The notes under the pieces were generated by a model. It was not told the origin of the DNA and searched no databases. It saw nothing but the letters and a program-made list of their open reading frames with translations. A stretch of 64,000 nt of DNA from Clostridia bacterium. GTDB taxonomy: Bacteria; Bacillota_A; Clostridia; Oscillospirales; CAG-272. The DNA lies in contig JAFTRQ010000193.1 in the NCBI GenBank assembly GCA_017462125.1, forward strand, positions 54,684 to 118,683, in the 5' to 3' direction. The position numbers were made by a program, and so were the translations under genes. This document shows, in pieces, positions 37,783 through 47,402 of the stretch; the first letter of the stretch is position 1, and each line of letters opens with the position of its first letter.

Positions 37783-38208
37783 ATGACCTTTGAAAAATCC
37801 TGTGGAGCGGTTGTTTTCCGTAATGAAAGAAAAGATGGAAAGCTGCAAAGATACGTTCTGATGATCAAGCATTCGATCCATAGCCACCATTCCTTTCCCA
37901 AGGGACACGTGGAAACGGGTGAAAGCGAGATTATGACAGCGGAAAGAGAGGTTTTTGAGGAAACCTCTGTCAAGATCCACATCAATGAAAAATTCCGTCA
38001 GCCTGTATATTACAGACCAAAGCCCGGTGTGAAAAAAGAGGTTATCTATTTTCTCGCCTTTACCAGACAGATTGAGACCAGCCCCCGTCCCGGTGAGGTG
38101 GCACAGGTGGAATGGATTCCGGTTGAGGAAGCAAGTCAGCTTTTGACTCACGACAACGACAAAAAGGTGCTGTCGATGGCGATTCAATACGTAAACGAAA
38201 AGCGATAA
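37783..38208 (+). CDS. Nudix hydrolase
   Basis: This 141-residue protein contains a complete Nudix box, G-x5-E-x7-REVxEE (from GHVETGE), at about residues 46-68, which binds the metal and pyrophosphate. The SCGAVVFRNE start and YFLAFTRQIE strand fit the subgroup of diadenosine tetraphosphate or MutT-like hydrolases. GAGGAGGTG precedes the ATG at 37783. A convergent terminator follows at once. The substrate is unknown; proximity to the sirtuin is not evidence for a shared role. Confidence 0.9.
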   Translation: MTFEKSCGAVVFRNERKDGKLQRYVLMIKHSIHSHHSFPKGHVETGESEIMTAEREVFEETSVKIHINEKFRQPVYYRPKPGVKKEVIYFLAFTRQIETSPRPGEVAQVEWIPVEEASQLLTHDNDKKVLSMAIQYVNEKR

Positions 38209-38237
38209 AAGGTTTTGCGGTGAAGCAAAACCTTTTA
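38206..38237. terminator. Bidirectional terminator between the Nudix gene and feoB
   Basis: Perfect 13-bp arms (38206-38218 and 38225-38237) with TAAAAGGTTTTGC and a 6-base loop. A- and T-rich outer ends serve both strands. The stem overlaps the Nudix stop codon. Confidence 0.88.
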
Positions 38238-38239
38238 TT

Positions 38240-40402
38240 TTACTTAAAAAACAAGACGTTGACAAGAATACAGCAGGCGATTCCCAAAATCGTGGGAATT
38301 ATGGCGGCGGCGAGCGTCCACTTAACGTGGCCCGTCTCCTTTTTGACCGTCAACAGGGTAGTGGCACAGGGCCAATGAAAGAGCGAGAACAGCATGGTGC
38401 ACAAGGCTGTTTCGTATGTCCATCCGTTGGAAACAAACAGCTCCTTGAGCTGTGACAGGTTGCTGATGTCGATCAAAGTATTGCTTGACGTGTATGCCAT
38501 AATGATGATCGGGATCACAATTTCGTTGGCGGGCAATCCGAGAATGAATGCTATCAGGATCACACCGTCAAGTCCCATTAAGCGAGCAAACGGGTCGAGA
38601 AAATCCGAGCAAATGGCTAGCGGCGTGGTGTCTCCCACACGCAGGTTTGCCATCAGCCAGATCAGTATCCCTGCGGGAATTGCCGTGATTACGGCCCTGC
38701 CGAGAACGAAAGCTGTTCTGTCAAAGATCGATCGAATAATTACCTTGCCCCATTGAGGTCTTCTGTAAGGAGGAAGCTCTATCGTGAACGAGGAGGGGGT
38801 TCCCCGCAAAGCGGTCACCGATAAAAGCTTTGAAACAGCAAGCGTCATAAGGATAGATAAAAGAATAAATGCCGTCAGCAAAAGAGCTGAGACGAACGAG
38901 GATACAGCACCCGAAGCACTGCTGACAAAAAACATTGTAATGATCGAGATCAGCAGAGGGAAACGGCCGTTGCAGGGAACCAGACTGTTGGTCAGTATGG
39001 CAATCAATCGCTCTCGTGGAGAATCAATGATTCTGCAACCAACCACCCCTGCGGCATTGCAACCGAATCCCATACACATAGTCAGCGCTTGCTTGCCGCA
39101 GGTGTTGCATCTGTGAAAGCTTTTATCCAGATTGAATGCAACTCGCGGTAGGTATCCGGCATCCTCAAGTATGGTGAAAAGCGGAAAAAAGATTGCCATG
39201 GGAGGAAGCATTACCGATACGATCCAGGCAAGCACGCGGTATGCACCGTCCACTGTCAGCGATCGGAGCCACTCGGGAGCGCTGATCATATAAAAAAGCA
39301 GATTTATCCTGTCGCCGATCCCAAACAGGAGGCTTGATAGGTATGCGGAAACGTAATTTGCTCCTGTAATGGTGATCCAAAACACCAAAGCCAATAGCGC
39401 CAACATAATGGGATATGCCGTTTTTCGTCCTGTGAACAACCGATCAAGGACGCGATCCCTTTGATCCGATGCGCCGCTTTTCTTTTTGTGCTTGCAGATG
39501 CTTTTGCAGATCTGCTCTGCGGTGATGATCCCTGCCTCTGCAATCGCGGTACAGACGTCGTTGGAGGAAAATCCCTTTTCATTCAGTGTTTCCAACTCCT
39601 TTTTTACGGCGGCGCATATCATCGGATCGGTCAGCAGATCTACACCAAGCTGTTGAGATAGGTTGTCAAATAGGGAACGATCCTTTTCGCCCGAGAAGCT
39701 CTCCAACAATCTTAAGGCTAACCAAAAGGAAGGCAAGGCGCCGTGTGCTTTGCTGTCAAGGAGCCCCATAAGGCTCTTGGCTGCGTTTTCGATCTCCGCG
39801 GGATATTGGATGCTTCGCGGTTGCATGCTTTGTGAAGGGATGTTTGGCAGAATTTTTAAAAGATCGTCGAGCCCATCCTTGTTGCGGGCTACCGTCCCCA
39901 CTACGGGGACGCCGAGCTCATCGGACAATCCCGCAAGATCGATCATAATACCCTTGTGCTTGGCTTCGTCTAACAGATTGACACAAACCACCGCTTGCTT
40001 TTTGATCTCCAACGTTTGGAGTACAAGATTCAGATTTCGCTCCAAGCAAACCGCGTCGCAAACGATGATCACGGCATCCGCATCTCCAAAGCAGAGATAG
40101 TTTCTTGCAATCTCCTCCTCGGGTGAATGCGACAGCAACGAGTACGTGCCGGGGATATCTACCGCGGAAAAAGAGATCACATTGTCCTCGATCGTATGTA
40201 ATGAAAAAAAGCCTGTGGCACAACCCACCGTTTTGCCCGACCAATTCCCCGTGTGCTGCTTCATGCCTGTCAGCGCATTAAAAACTGTGCTTTTTCCAAC
40301 GTTTGGGTTTCCTGCGATGGCAACGGTAAAGTCTGCTTCAAGCTGAGACTTATTTGCTTTGCCCTTTAAAATCGTGTTGTCGGTTTTTCGGCTCAGTCCC
40401 AT
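38240..40402 (-). CDS. feoB: Ferrous iron transporter FeoB
   Basis: This 720-residue membrane transporter imports Fe2+. The N-terminal G domain has GNPNVGKST, DIPGTYSL, CDAVCLERN and NLLDEAKHKG motifs; a helical region follows, and the C-terminal half has about nine to eleven membrane spans with two Gate regions (GCNAAGVVGCRI and the FILGLPANEIVIPI segment). The ATG at 40402 is chosen because it lies inside the feoA 3' end with GGGAG 10 bases upstream. It overlaps feoA by 10 bases. Confidence 0.95.
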   Translation of the reverse strand: MGLSRKTDNTILKGKANKSQLEADFTVAIAGNPNVGKSTVFNALTGMKQHTGNWSGKTVGCATGFFSLHTIEDNVISFSAVDIPGTYSLLSHSPEEEIARNYLCFGDADAVIIVCDAVCLERNLNLVLQTLEIKKQAVVCVNLLDEAKHKGIMIDLAGLSDELGVPVVGTVARNKDGLDDLLKILPNIPSQSMQPRSIQYPAEIENAAKSLMGLLDSKAHGALPSFWLALRLLESFSGEKDRSLFDNLSQQLGVDLLTDPMICAAVKKELETLNEKGFSSNDVCTAIAEAGIITAEQICKSICKHKKKSGASDQRDRVLDRLFTGRKTAYPIMLALLALVFWITITGANYVSAYLSSLLFGIGDRINLLFYMISAPEWLRSLTVDGAYRVLAWIVSVMLPPMAIFFPLFTILEDAGYLPRVAFNLDKSFHRCNTCGKQALTMCMGFGCNAAGVVGCRIIDSPRERLIAILTNSLVPCNGRFPLLISIITMFFVSSASGAVSSFVSALLLTAFILLSILMTLAVSKLLSVTALRGTPSSFTIELPPYRRPQWGKVIIRSIFDRTAFVLGRAVITAIPAGILIWLMANLRVGDTTPLAICSDFLDPFARLMGLDGVILIAFILGLPANEIVIPIIIMAYTSSNTLIDISNLSQLKELFVSNGWTYETALCTMLFSLFHWPCATTLLTVKKETGHVKWTLAAAIIPTILGIACCILVNVLFFK

Positions 40403-40647
40403 ACCGTGTCTCTCTCCCGTCTGACTGATACTGTCCTGCTGTCCGTATTTCGGATTGCGATGACCGCACCGCGTATCATAAATGCCTTCATGTCCTTTCC
40501 GGGACTTTTCGCGACGCATTTTACCCGTGTTCCTCTGATGAGCCCGATATCAAAAAATCTTCGTCTGAGGTTGTTGCACTCATCGACATTCAAAATTGTG
40601 GCATATTCGCCGGGTATCATATTGCATAAGCTGTCGATCTGATTCAT
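40393..40647 (-). CDS. feoA: Ferrous iron transport protein FeoA
   Basis: This 84-residue SH3-like protein partners FeoB in ferrous iron uptake. It shows the usual pattern RRRFFDIGLIRGTRVKCV and MIRGAVIAIR. GGAG precedes the ATG about 10 bases upstream. It overlaps feoB, so the pair is translationally coupled. No clear Fur box was identified in the 200-base upstream region. Confidence 0.92.
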   Translation of the reverse strand: MNQIDSLCNMIPGEYATILNVDECNNLRRRFFDIGLIRGTRVKCVAKSPGKDMKAFMIRGAVIAIRNTDSRTVSVRRERDTVWD

Positions 40648-40786
40648 ATGTTTTCGCTCCGTTCAATATTTACAGATTGGGGTTTGCTTATTCACAGTAT
40701 ATTGGCTGCGGTGGCGAAGGGTTACGAATTTTGTCGCATGGAATTTAGTGAAAAGCTTCAAGTGTGGTGAAATTTCGGAAAGAGCA

Positions 40787-40815
40787 TTGACAAAACGGGG
40801 CGAATGGTATAAAAT
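40787..40815 (+). promoter_or_regulatory. Promoter for the HAD-RsmF-VOC operon
   Basis: TTGACA (40787-40792), 17-base spacer, TAAAAT (40810-40815). This location shows that translation starts at 40850, not at earlier in-frame codons. Confidence 0.85.
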
Positions 40816-40849
40816 AGAATTCATAAATATAAATTTTGAGGACACCGAA

Positions 40850-41515
40850 ATGAACGACAAAATAGTAGTGATTTTTGATTTGGATGGCACGCTGCTTGAT
40901 ACCTTGGACGATATTGCCAATGCAGTAAACTATATGATGAGAAAGCATGGCTTCCCCGAAAGGACGAGGACGGCTATCAGAAAATTTTTAGGTAACGGAG
41001 CGCGCGACCTGATGAGGCGCTCGGTTCCCACCGATGTGGAAGGTGAAGATTTTGAAAAACTCCTCGCCGAGTATATGGAATATTATAACGCTCACTCAAA
41101 AATTCTGACTAAGCCATACGACGGTGTTCTTCCACTTCTTGCAGAGCTGAAAGCGGGCGGGATCAAGACCGCCGTGGTATCGAACAAGCCCGATATGACC
41201 GTAAAAGCACTTTGTAAAGAGTATTTCGGTAACCGCTTGGACTTTGCCCTCGGTGACAGACCCGATATAAAGAAAAAGCCGTCTGCAGCCCCCATTCTGC
41301 TCGCAATGAAGGAGCTTGGATGCGAGAGAGCGGTGTATGTGGGTGACTCCGAGGTGGACATCCTTGCCGCGAAAAATGCAGATCTGCCTTGCATCAGCCT
41401 GACCTGGGGATTTCGTGACCGAGAGCTTCTCGAGGAATATGGAGCTGCCCATTTTGCAGATACTGCCGATGAGCTGAAAAAACAGATATTCGGTTTGCTT
41501 TCGGAGGAGGCTTGA
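40850..41515 (+). CDS. HAD-superfamily hydrolase (phosphoglycolate phosphatase-like)
   Basis: This 221-residue enzyme has HAD motif I DLDGTLLDT, motif II VVSNK, and motif IV YVGDSEVDILAAKNA. The helical cap (residues about 18-85) is of the Gph/pyrophosphatase type. It likely removes phosphate from phosphoglycolate or a small sugar phosphate. The start is set by the promoter and MNDKIVVIFDLDG context. It overlaps nothing and is followed 2 bases later by the rRNA methyltransferase gene. Confidence 0.88.
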   Translation: MNDKIVVIFDLDGTLLDTLDDIANAVNYMMRKHGFPERTRTAIRKFLGNGARDLMRRSVPTDVEGEDFEKLLAEYMEYYNAHSKILTKPYDGVLPLLAELKAGGIKTAVVSNKPDMTVKALCKEYFGNRLDFALGDRPDIKKKPSAAPILLAMKELGCERAVYVGDSEVDILAAKNADLPCISLTWGFRDRELLEEYGAAHFADTADELKKQIFGLLSEEA

Positions 41516-41517
41516 TC

Positions 41518-42939
41518 ATGCTTCCCGAAAGATTTAAAGAAAGAATGATTGCCCTTCTCGGAGAAGAGGAGGCAGGGGCGCTTTTCCGTTCCATTGAGAA
41601 CGTGGATCCGATCAAGGCCTTTCGCGTCAATGGCATCAAGACCGACGTGGACTCGTTCGAGCAAGCCCTTCCCGAGATAGACCGCGAAAAAGTGAAGTTC
41701 CCCCCCAACGCCTATATTACCCGTGAAGCTTTTCCGGGAAGCCTTCCGTGTCATCATTCGGGTGCGATCTATATGCAGGACATTTCAGCGATGTCTACCG
41801 TGTATGCCGCAAAGGTGGAGAAGGGGGACTTGGTGTTGGATTCCTGCTCGGCCCCCGGCGGAAAGACCACACAGCTGGCAGAGCTTGCGGGAGAGGATGG
41901 AATCGTTGTTGCAAATGAGTACGAAAAAAAGCGTTGCAGGATTTTGCAAAGCAACGTGGAGCGTTTAGGCTGCAAAAACACGGTGGTTTGCAATTTGGAT
42001 ACCGCGGTGTTGGCAGAGCATTATCCCAACGTCTTCGACCTTGTGCTCTGCGATGCCCCCTGCTCGGGTGAAGGAATGTTCCGAAAGAACGAGCGCGCTA
42101 TAGAGGAATGGAGCGAGGAAAACGTTCTGATGTGTGCTGAGAGACAAAGAGAGATCCTCGGAAACGTGGCAAAATGTGTCAAGAGCGGTGGAAGGCTGGT
42201 ATATTCCACGTGTACTTTTTCGCCAGAAGAAGACGAAATGAACGTCAAATGGTTTCTTGATATGCATCCCGAATATGTGCTCACTGACGCGATGGATGCC
42301 TTGGTTCAGAATACTTCCGACGGTATCATGCTTGAGGGATGCTCTTATGATATGACGAAATGCAGACGGATCTGGCCTCACGCGTCCCAGGGCGAGGGCC
42401 AATTTATTGCGGTCTTTGAAAAGAGCAATACTTCGGATGAGAATATATGCGGAAAGCCTCAAAAGGATAAAAAGGGGAAAAAGCAACCCGATCAAAAAAG
42501 AAGCCGCACCGAGACAGAGGCGATTGCAGCGGCGCACAAGTTTTTGAAGGAAAATCTGATCAGAGAACTGCAGGGAGAGCTTGTATTGCTTGGCGAGTAC
42601 GTTTATTTAAAGCCCAATATTCAGCTTCCACCCTTTGGGGTGTTTACGGCGGGAGTATGTATCGGAGAGCTCCAAAAAGGCAGATTTGTTCCGCATCATC
42701 AGTTGTTTTCGGCATACGGCAAGGAGTTTAAGCGAAGGCTTGAATTGAGCGGAGACGATTACAGAACGGAAGGCTATCTGAAGGGTGAGGAGATTCCCTG
42801 CGAGGATCAAGTCGTCTGTGATGCGGAAAAGACAGGTTGGGCAGCGGTTTTGATCGACGGATGCCCCACAGGCGGCGGCAAAATCAGCGGATCGGTATGT
42901 AAGAATCATTACCCGAAGGGGTTAAGAAATCAAAATTAA
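41518..42939 (+). CDS. RsmB/NOP (RsmF-like) rRNA m5C methyltransferase
   Basis: This 473-residue enzyme shows all NOL1/NOP2/sun motifs: SAPGGKTTQLAEL (SAM site), DAPCSGEGMF (general Cys) and STCTFSPEEDE (catalytic Cys). A C-terminal extension with a charged KDKKGKKQPDQKRSRTE linker and an RNA-binding-like domain resembles RsmF/YebU, suggesting methylation of 16S or 23S rRNA cytosine. The ATG at 41518 has GGAGG 8 bases upstream; an in-frame TTG precedes it. Confidence 0.9.
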   Translation: MLPERFKERMIALLGEEEAGALFRSIENVDPIKAFRVNGIKTDVDSFEQALPEIDREKVKFPPNAYITREAFPGSLPCHHSGAIYMQDISAMSTVYAAKVEKGDLVLDSCSAPGGKTTQLAELAGEDGIVVANEYEKKRCRILQSNVERLGCKNTVVCNLDTAVLAEHYPNVFDLVLCDAPCSGEGMFRKNERAIEEWSEENVLMCAERQREILGNVAKCVKSGGRLVYSTCTFSPEEDEMNVKWFLDMHPEYVLTDAMDALVQNTSDGIMLEGCSYDMTKCRRIWPHASQGEGQFIAVFEKSNTSDENICGKPQKDKKGKKQPDQKRSRTETEAIAAAHKFLKENLIRELQGELVLLGEYVYLKPNIQLPPFGVFTAGVCIGELQKGRFVPHHQLFSAYGKEFKRRLELSGDDYRTEGYLKGEEIPCEDQVVCDAEKTGWAAVLIDGCPTGGGKISGSVCKNHYPKGLRNQN

Positions 42940-42960
42940 ACTTAAATATTGGAGGATCAT

Positions 42961-43371
42961 ATGGCAAACGAAAAAATACCCGGAATGGGATTCCATCACG
43001 TAGCATTGCGTACTACGGATCTTGAAAAATCTCTTGCGTTTTACAAGGGACTCGGTATGAAGGAGGTCTGCCGTTGGGGCCAAGGCCCTATGGAGATCGT
43101 GATGCTGGATATCGGTGACGGTGGCAGACTTGAGGTCTTTGCAAACCGTGGAGTTGATTATCCCGCAGAGGGAAGATGGCAGCATTTTGCGGTTTCTGTT
43201 GATGACGTGGAGGCGGCCTTTGAACTGGCTCTTTCCTTAGGCGCAAAGCCTAATATCCTGCCCAAGATCGCACCCTTGGACGATGCAAAGCCTGCACCTA
43301 TGGCAATTCAGGTCGCTTTCGTGGAAGGACCTGACGGCGAGCTGTTGGAATTTTTCAAGCAGGTGAAATAA
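42961..43371 (+). CDS. VOC family protein (glyoxalase-like)
   Basis: This 136-residue protein has paired beta-alpha-beta-beta-beta modules of the vicinal oxygen chelate fold: HHVALRTTDLEKSLAFYKGLGM and HFAVSVDDVEAAF, with candidate metal ligands His17 or His18, a Glu in RLEVF and another Glu in ELLEFF. Family members include glyoxalase I, dioxygenases and resistance proteins; the specific reaction is unknown. GGAGG lies 5 bases before the ATG. Confidence 0.87.
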   Translation: MANEKIPGMGFHHVALRTTDLEKSLAFYKGLGMKEVCRWGQGPMEIVMLDIGDGGRLEVFANRGVDYPAEGRWQHFAVSVDDVEAAFELALSLGAKPNILPKIAPLDDAKPAPMAIQVAFVEGPDGELLEFFKQVK

Positions 43372-43377
43372 AGCAAA

Positions 43378-43429
43378 ATCAAAGGCTCGGTGACTTCTCA
43401 CAAGGAAGTTTCCAAGCCTTTGATTTTTA
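43378..43429. terminator. Branched terminator between the VOC gene and the beta-helix gene
   Basis: Outer arms ATCAAAGGCT (43378-43387) and AGCCTTTGAT (43415-43424) enclose a second small stem (ACTTC/GAAGT), followed by five T. It separates convergent genes. Confidence 0.8.
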
Positions 43430-43434
43430 CTGTT

Positions 43435-44127
43435 TTATTCGCTTTTCACAGTATATGGATAAAGATATCCCCTTGCATGTGTGAGCGGATAGAGCTTGCT
43501 GCCTGTGTCGATTACCGTTCCGGGATTGATCACGCAGTTTGCCCCTATTTTTACATTGTCGCAGATTACCGAGCCTATATGTGCTTTGCCTGTGATATAG
43601 GTTCCCTCCGGCATATCGACGGTGACGTTCATCCCGTCAAGCCTTGTATTGGTAAGGATCGTACCTTGTCCGATCACGCTTTCATAACCCACGATAGAAG
43701 AAAGTACCTCGTTATGGCCGTAAAGCGTGGATCTGTCGAACAGAATACTGTTTTTCACGGCAGTAAACTCTCCGACCGTGGCAAAAGAACCGATGACCGA
43801 CCCCTTTACGTAGGAAAAATGACAGATTTTGGCGCCGCCGCAGATGATAGCAGGCGCTTCGATCTTCGCAGTTGGTGAGAGATATGCGGAAATATGCACC
43901 CACACGTTTTCCGAGACCTCGTCATACTGATCGTATGGCAGATCGATGCCATGCTCGCTGATGTATGCCGATAGCCCCGGGATTGCATCCCAAGGGCAGG
44001 TGCGGTAAAGGGTCAGATTTTTGGCAACGGTTCGGGTGAGATCGAGACAGGGGCGTATTTTGTGCTCCGATTGGGAAGGGCTTCTTTTCTTTTCGGTGCT
44101 TGCTTCTTGCAGATTTTTTTGAGACAT
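43435..44127 (-). CDS. Left-handed beta-helix (hexapeptide) protein, GlmU/UAP-like
   Basis: This 230-residue protein has about ten hexapeptide-type turns (VHISAYLSPTAKIEAPAIICGGAKI, YVKGSVIGSFATVGEF, VIGQGTIL, IGSVICDNVKIGANCVINPGTVI), the beta-helix of acyltransferases and the C-terminal part of GlmU. No nucleotidyltransferase domain is present, so it may be an acetyltransferase or a stand-alone partner. AAAGGAG precedes the ATG. It is downstream of asnA with a weak terminator between. Confidence 0.82.
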   Translation of the reverse strand: MSQKNLQEASTEKKRSPSQSEHKIRPCLDLTRTVAKNLTLYRTCPWDAIPGLSAYISEHGIDLPYDQYDEVSENVWVHISAYLSPTAKIEAPAIICGGAKICHFSYVKGSVIGSFATVGEFTAVKNSILFDRSTLYGHNEVLSSIVGYESVIGQGTILTNTRLDGMNVTVDMPEGTYITGKAHIGSVICDNVKIGANCVINPGTVIDTGSKLYPLTHARGYLYPYTVKSE

Positions 44128-44178
44128 AGCGGACTCCTTTTGCGTTTTTCTTATTGTTTGACAAAAGGAGGATAAAAT

Positions 44179-44208
44179 AAACCGTCATTTCCGAAAAAAT
44201 GACGGTTT
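44179..44208 (-). terminator. Hairpin downstream of asnA
   Basis: Twelve-base arms (AAACCGTCATTT at 44179-44190 with 44197-44208) lie just past the asnA stop on the minus strand, followed by a modest T-rich stretch. It may partly uncouple the beta-helix gene. Confidence 0.6.
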
Positions 44209-44216
44209 GAATCTTT

Positions 44217-45224
44217 TTAAAGCAGGGGAACGTTGTGCTCTTCACAAACACGAACCGTTTCCGCATCCCAGATGCTGGATTGTACCTCGCCAATGTGGGC
44301 ACATCCCATCATCAGCATACAGAGACGCGACTGGCCGATACCGCCTCCAATCGTTAAAGGAAGCTCATCATGCAGTAGCATTTGGTGGAAGGGGAGAGCG
44401 CGACGGTGATCGCAGTTGGCGATGGTAAGCTGACGGTCGAGCGCATCGCTGTCAACACGGATACCCATAGAAGAGATTTCAAGGGAGCGGTCAAGCACGT
44501 CATCCCAGAAGAAGATATCTCCGTTGAGCTGCCAATCGTCGTAGTCGGGAGCTCTGCCGTCGTGAGGCTGTCCGGATTTTAATTTTCCGCCGATCTGCAT
44601 AATAAAGGCGGTTTTGTGCTCGCGCAGATATGCATGCTCGCGCTCCGAGGGAGTCAGATCGGGATACATGTCCTCAAGCTCCTGCGTCGTCACAAAGGAG
44701 ACGTTGGGGCAGAGATTGGTGCGCAGCTGAGGATAGCGAACGTGAAGCAGATCATTTGTGGTACAGATGGCGCGAACGATGGAACGAACGATCAGCTTGA
44801 GGTAATCAAGATTTCGGTTTTCGCGGGTAATGATCTTTTCCCAGTCCCATTGGTCAACGTAGATCGAGTGGATGTTGTCAAGCTCCTCGTCACGACGAAT
44901 CGCGTTCATATCGGTATACAGACCGTTGCCAACGCTAAATCCGTATCTTTTCAGCGCAAGTCTCTTCCATTTCGCAAGGGAATGCACGACCTGTGCTTCC
45001 GCGCCGATTGCGGGCACGTCAAAGGAAACGGGGCGTTCCACACCGCTGAGGTTATCGTTAAGTCCGGACGCCTCGGTTACGAAAAGGGGCGCGGAGACTC
45101 TTTTCAGATTGAGAATGGAGGCAAACTCCTCCTGAAACGTATTTTTGATAAACGCAATGGCTCTTTGCGTGTCATAAGCATCGAGCACGGGCTTGTAGCC
45201 CTCGGGAATATAGCTTTTTTTCAT
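44217..45224 (-). CDS. asnA: Aspartate--ammonia ligase (asparagine synthetase A)
   Basis: This 335-residue enzyme makes asparagine from aspartate, ammonia and ATP, with a class II tRNA-synthetase-like fold. Family landmarks: [48 protein letters not shown] and [16 protein letters not shown]. The ATG at 45224 (MKKSYIP) is chosen over a TTG two codons earlier because GGAG is then 9 bases away. The promoter leads to a leader of only about 70 bases, too short for a T-box. Confidence 0.96.
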   Translation of the reverse strand: MKKSYIPEGYKPVLDAYDTQRAIAFIKNTFQEEFASILNLKRVSAPLFVTEASGLNDNLSGVERPVSFDVPAIGAEAQVVHSLAKWKRLALKRYGFSVGNGLYTDMNAIRRDEELDNIHSIYVDQWDWEKIITRENRNLDYLKLIVRSIVRAICTTNDLLHVRYPQLRTNLCPNVSFVTTQELEDMYPDLTPSEREHAYLREHKTAFIMQIGGKLKSGQPHDGRAPDYDDWQLNGDIFFWDDVLDRSLEISSMGIRVDSDALDRQLTIANCDHRRALPFHQMLLHDELPLTIGGGIGQSRLCMLMMGCAHIGEVQSSIWDAETVRVCEEHNVPLL

Positions 45225-45300
45225 AATCAATTGCTCCGTTTGCCGCAGATTGCAGAACCGACCGACTACGGCGATTCAGTCGGTTAAAATAATATAGCCT

Positions 45301-45329
45301 ATTATAGCAGATTTTTCGTTGTTCGTCAA
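45301..45329 (-). promoter_or_regulatory. Promoter for asnA
   Basis: On the minus strand: TTGACG (45324-45329), 17-base spacer, TATAAT (45301-45306) with an extended TGC. The leader has one small hairpin (AACCGACT pairing with AGTCGGTT). The 351-base gap 45225-45575 holds this, the pepF promoter and no gene. Confidence 0.82.
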
Positions 45330-45499
45330 TAGATTTGTATGATTTTTTTGCATTTGACGGAATGCGAGCGAATGATATGAGTGCTATGCCTTTAGGTAAT
45401 GCTTGCGTTTTTTGTTGCAGCTTTCATCAAAATAAGCGAAAATGTTGCATATTTGTTTGAAAAAGTGTGATTGTGCAAAATGTTTTTGATTTTTAGGCC

Positions 45500-45528
45500 T
45501 TGCAAAAAAAGACGGGCTGTGGTATAAT
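45500..45528 (+). promoter_or_regulatory. Promoter for pepF
   Basis: TTGCAA (45500-45505), 17-base spacer, TATAAT (45523-45528) with an extended TGG. The ATG of pepF is 48 bases downstream. Confidence 0.83.
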
Positions 45529-45575
45529 AAAAATATATATGCGATGCATTTTCAATACTTTGGAGGTTTATTGAT

Positions 45576-47354
45576 ATGGGAAAAGAAAGAGATCAGGTGC
45601 CTGCAAATCTCAAATGGAGAGTTGAGGACATCTTTGAAACGGTAGATGAATGGAATAAGGTTTATGATGAGGTCTCGGAAAAGCTGGATTTCTCAAAATA
45701 TGAGGGCAAGCTGTCCGATCCCGATATGCTGTTTGCATGCCTTGAAGGTATCAATGAGGTCATGATCGACGTCAATCGCTTGGCGGCATATGCATTTCTT
45801 CGTCACGATGAGGATACCAGAAAATCCGAATTCGCAGCACTTCAGTCGAGAATGGATACCTTGGAAATGAAGCTGATGGGCGGTATCGCCTTTGTGAATC
45901 CCGAGCTGACAGAGCTTCCCGTGGAAACGTTGGAGAAGTTTGCTGCTGACGAGCGCTTCAAGGATTACGATTATACACTCCGTCAGGTGATCAAACGCAA
46001 GCCTCACGTGCTTTCCAAGGAGATCGAGGGCTTGTTGTCACAGGAAAGCCGCATTTTTGATGGCTTCAGACAGGTGTTCACTATGATCGATAATGCGGAT
46101 TTCCCTTATCCTACCGTCAAGGTGAACGGTGAGAAGGTGCAGTTGACGCACGGTATGTATGGCGTTCTGCTTCACTCCCCCGACAGAAAGGTTCGCCGCG
46201 ACACCTTCCGTGCATATTATAAGGCATACATCGGTCTGATCAATACGATCACTGCGGCTTACGTTGGAAACGTAGATAAGGACGTGTTCCTTGCGCGCGC
46301 AAGAAAGTACGATTCCTCGCTCCAAAAGGCACTTGATAGCGAGGACGTTGATGTAAAGGTATATCAGAACCTGCTCAAGAGCGTCAAGAAGGGTCTGCCT
46401 CTGCTTCACAGATACTACAGAGACAAGAAGAAGCTGATGGGCCTCAAGTCTATGCATATGTATGACGTTTACGTTTCTCCCGTTGAGGATGCTGAGATCA
46501 AGGTGGATTACGAGGACGCATTCAAGATCGTAAAGGAGGGCTTGGCTCCCCTTGGCGCAAGATATCAGGAGCTGCTTCAGGAGGCGCACGACAATGGCTG
46601 GATCGACGTAGAGGAGACCGATGGCAAGAGAAGCGGTGCGTACAGCGCCAGCATTTACGGCTTGAAGCACCCTTACGTTCTTCTGAACTATCAGAAGACC
46701 ACAAGCGATGTGTTCACCCTTGCGCATGAGCTGGGTCACGCGATGCATTCTTATCATTCCGAACGAAATCAGCCTCAGGAAAAGGCGGATTATAAGATCT
46801 TTGTCGCAGAGGTGGCAAGTACCGTAAACGAGGTTCTGCTTCTTAAGTATCTGATGAAGACCACTACGGATACAAAGCTGAAGAAGTATCTGCTCTCCTA
46901 TTATATGGATATGCTGAAGGGTACCTTGTTCAGACAGACGCAGTTTGCTGAGTTTGAGTATATTGCACACGATATGGCAGAGAAGGGTCAGCCGCTTACG
47001 AAGGATGCCCTCAATGAGGTCTATTACGGTCTGAATAAGAAGTATTATGGCAGAAGTGTCGTGAGCGACCCCGAAATTGCTTATGAGTGGGCGAGAATTC
47101 CTCATCTTTACAGAGAATTTTACGTTTATAAGTATGCAACAGGTATTATTTCCGCGGTTTCCATTGCGGAAAGAATCTATAACGAGGGCGAGAGTGCTGT
47201 TGAGGATTATTTCAAGTTCCTTTCCTCGGGTGGAAGCGACAGTCCCGTTGAGCTTCTGAAGCTTGCAGGTGTAGACCTTACCAAGATGGATGCGTTCAAT
47301 TCTTGTATGGCATCCTTTAAGGCCGCTTTGGAGGAGTTTGAAGCAATCGAATGA
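45576..47354 (+). CDS. pepF: Oligoendopeptidase F
   Basis: This 592-residue M3B zinc metallopeptidase degrades intracellular oligopeptides. The zinc motif HELGH at residues 384-388 (in TLAHELGHAMHS) is intact, with the third ligand Glu in the downstream FVAEVASTVNE segment. The N-terminal helical lobe begins NLKWRVEDIFE, and the C-terminal YATGIISAVSIAERI is typical. GGAGG precedes the ATG. It has its own strong promoter. Confidence 0.96.
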   Translation: MGKERDQVPANLKWRVEDIFETVDEWNKVYDEVSEKLDFSKYEGKLSDPDMLFACLEGINEVMIDVNRLAAYAFLRHDEDTRKSEFAALQSRMDTLEMKLMGGIAFVNPELTELPVETLEKFAADERFKDYDYTLRQVIKRKPHVLSKEIEGLLSQESRIFDGFRQVFTMIDNADFPYPTVKVNGEKVQLTHGMYGVLLHSPDRKVRRDTFRAYYKAYIGLINTITAAYVGNVDKDVFLARARKYDSSLQKALDSEDVDVKVYQNLLKSVKKGLPLLHRYYRDKKKLMGLKSMHMYDVYVSPVEDAEIKVDYEDAFKIVKEGLAPLGARYQELLQEAHDNGWIDVEETDGKRSGAYSASIYGLKHPYVLLNYQKTTSDVFTLAHELGHAMHSYHSERNQPQEKADYKIFVAEVASTVNEVLLLKYLMKTTTDTKLKKYLLSYYMDMLKGTLFRQTQFAEFEYIAHDMAEKGQPLTKDALNEVYYGLNKKYYGRSVVSDPEIAYEWARIPHLYREFYVYKYATGIISAVSIAERIYNEGESAVEDYFKFLSSGGSDSPVELLKLAGVDLTKMDAFNSCMASFKAALEEFEAIE

Positions 47355-47402
47355 TCATAAATTGCTACAGCGGATACAGTTTTTTTAGTAGGAGGTAGCC
47401 TC

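Noticed and set aside
45225..45330. T-box riboswitch upstream of asnA
   Set aside because: The leader from the predicted start is only about 70 bases, with one small hairpin and no T-box consensus.
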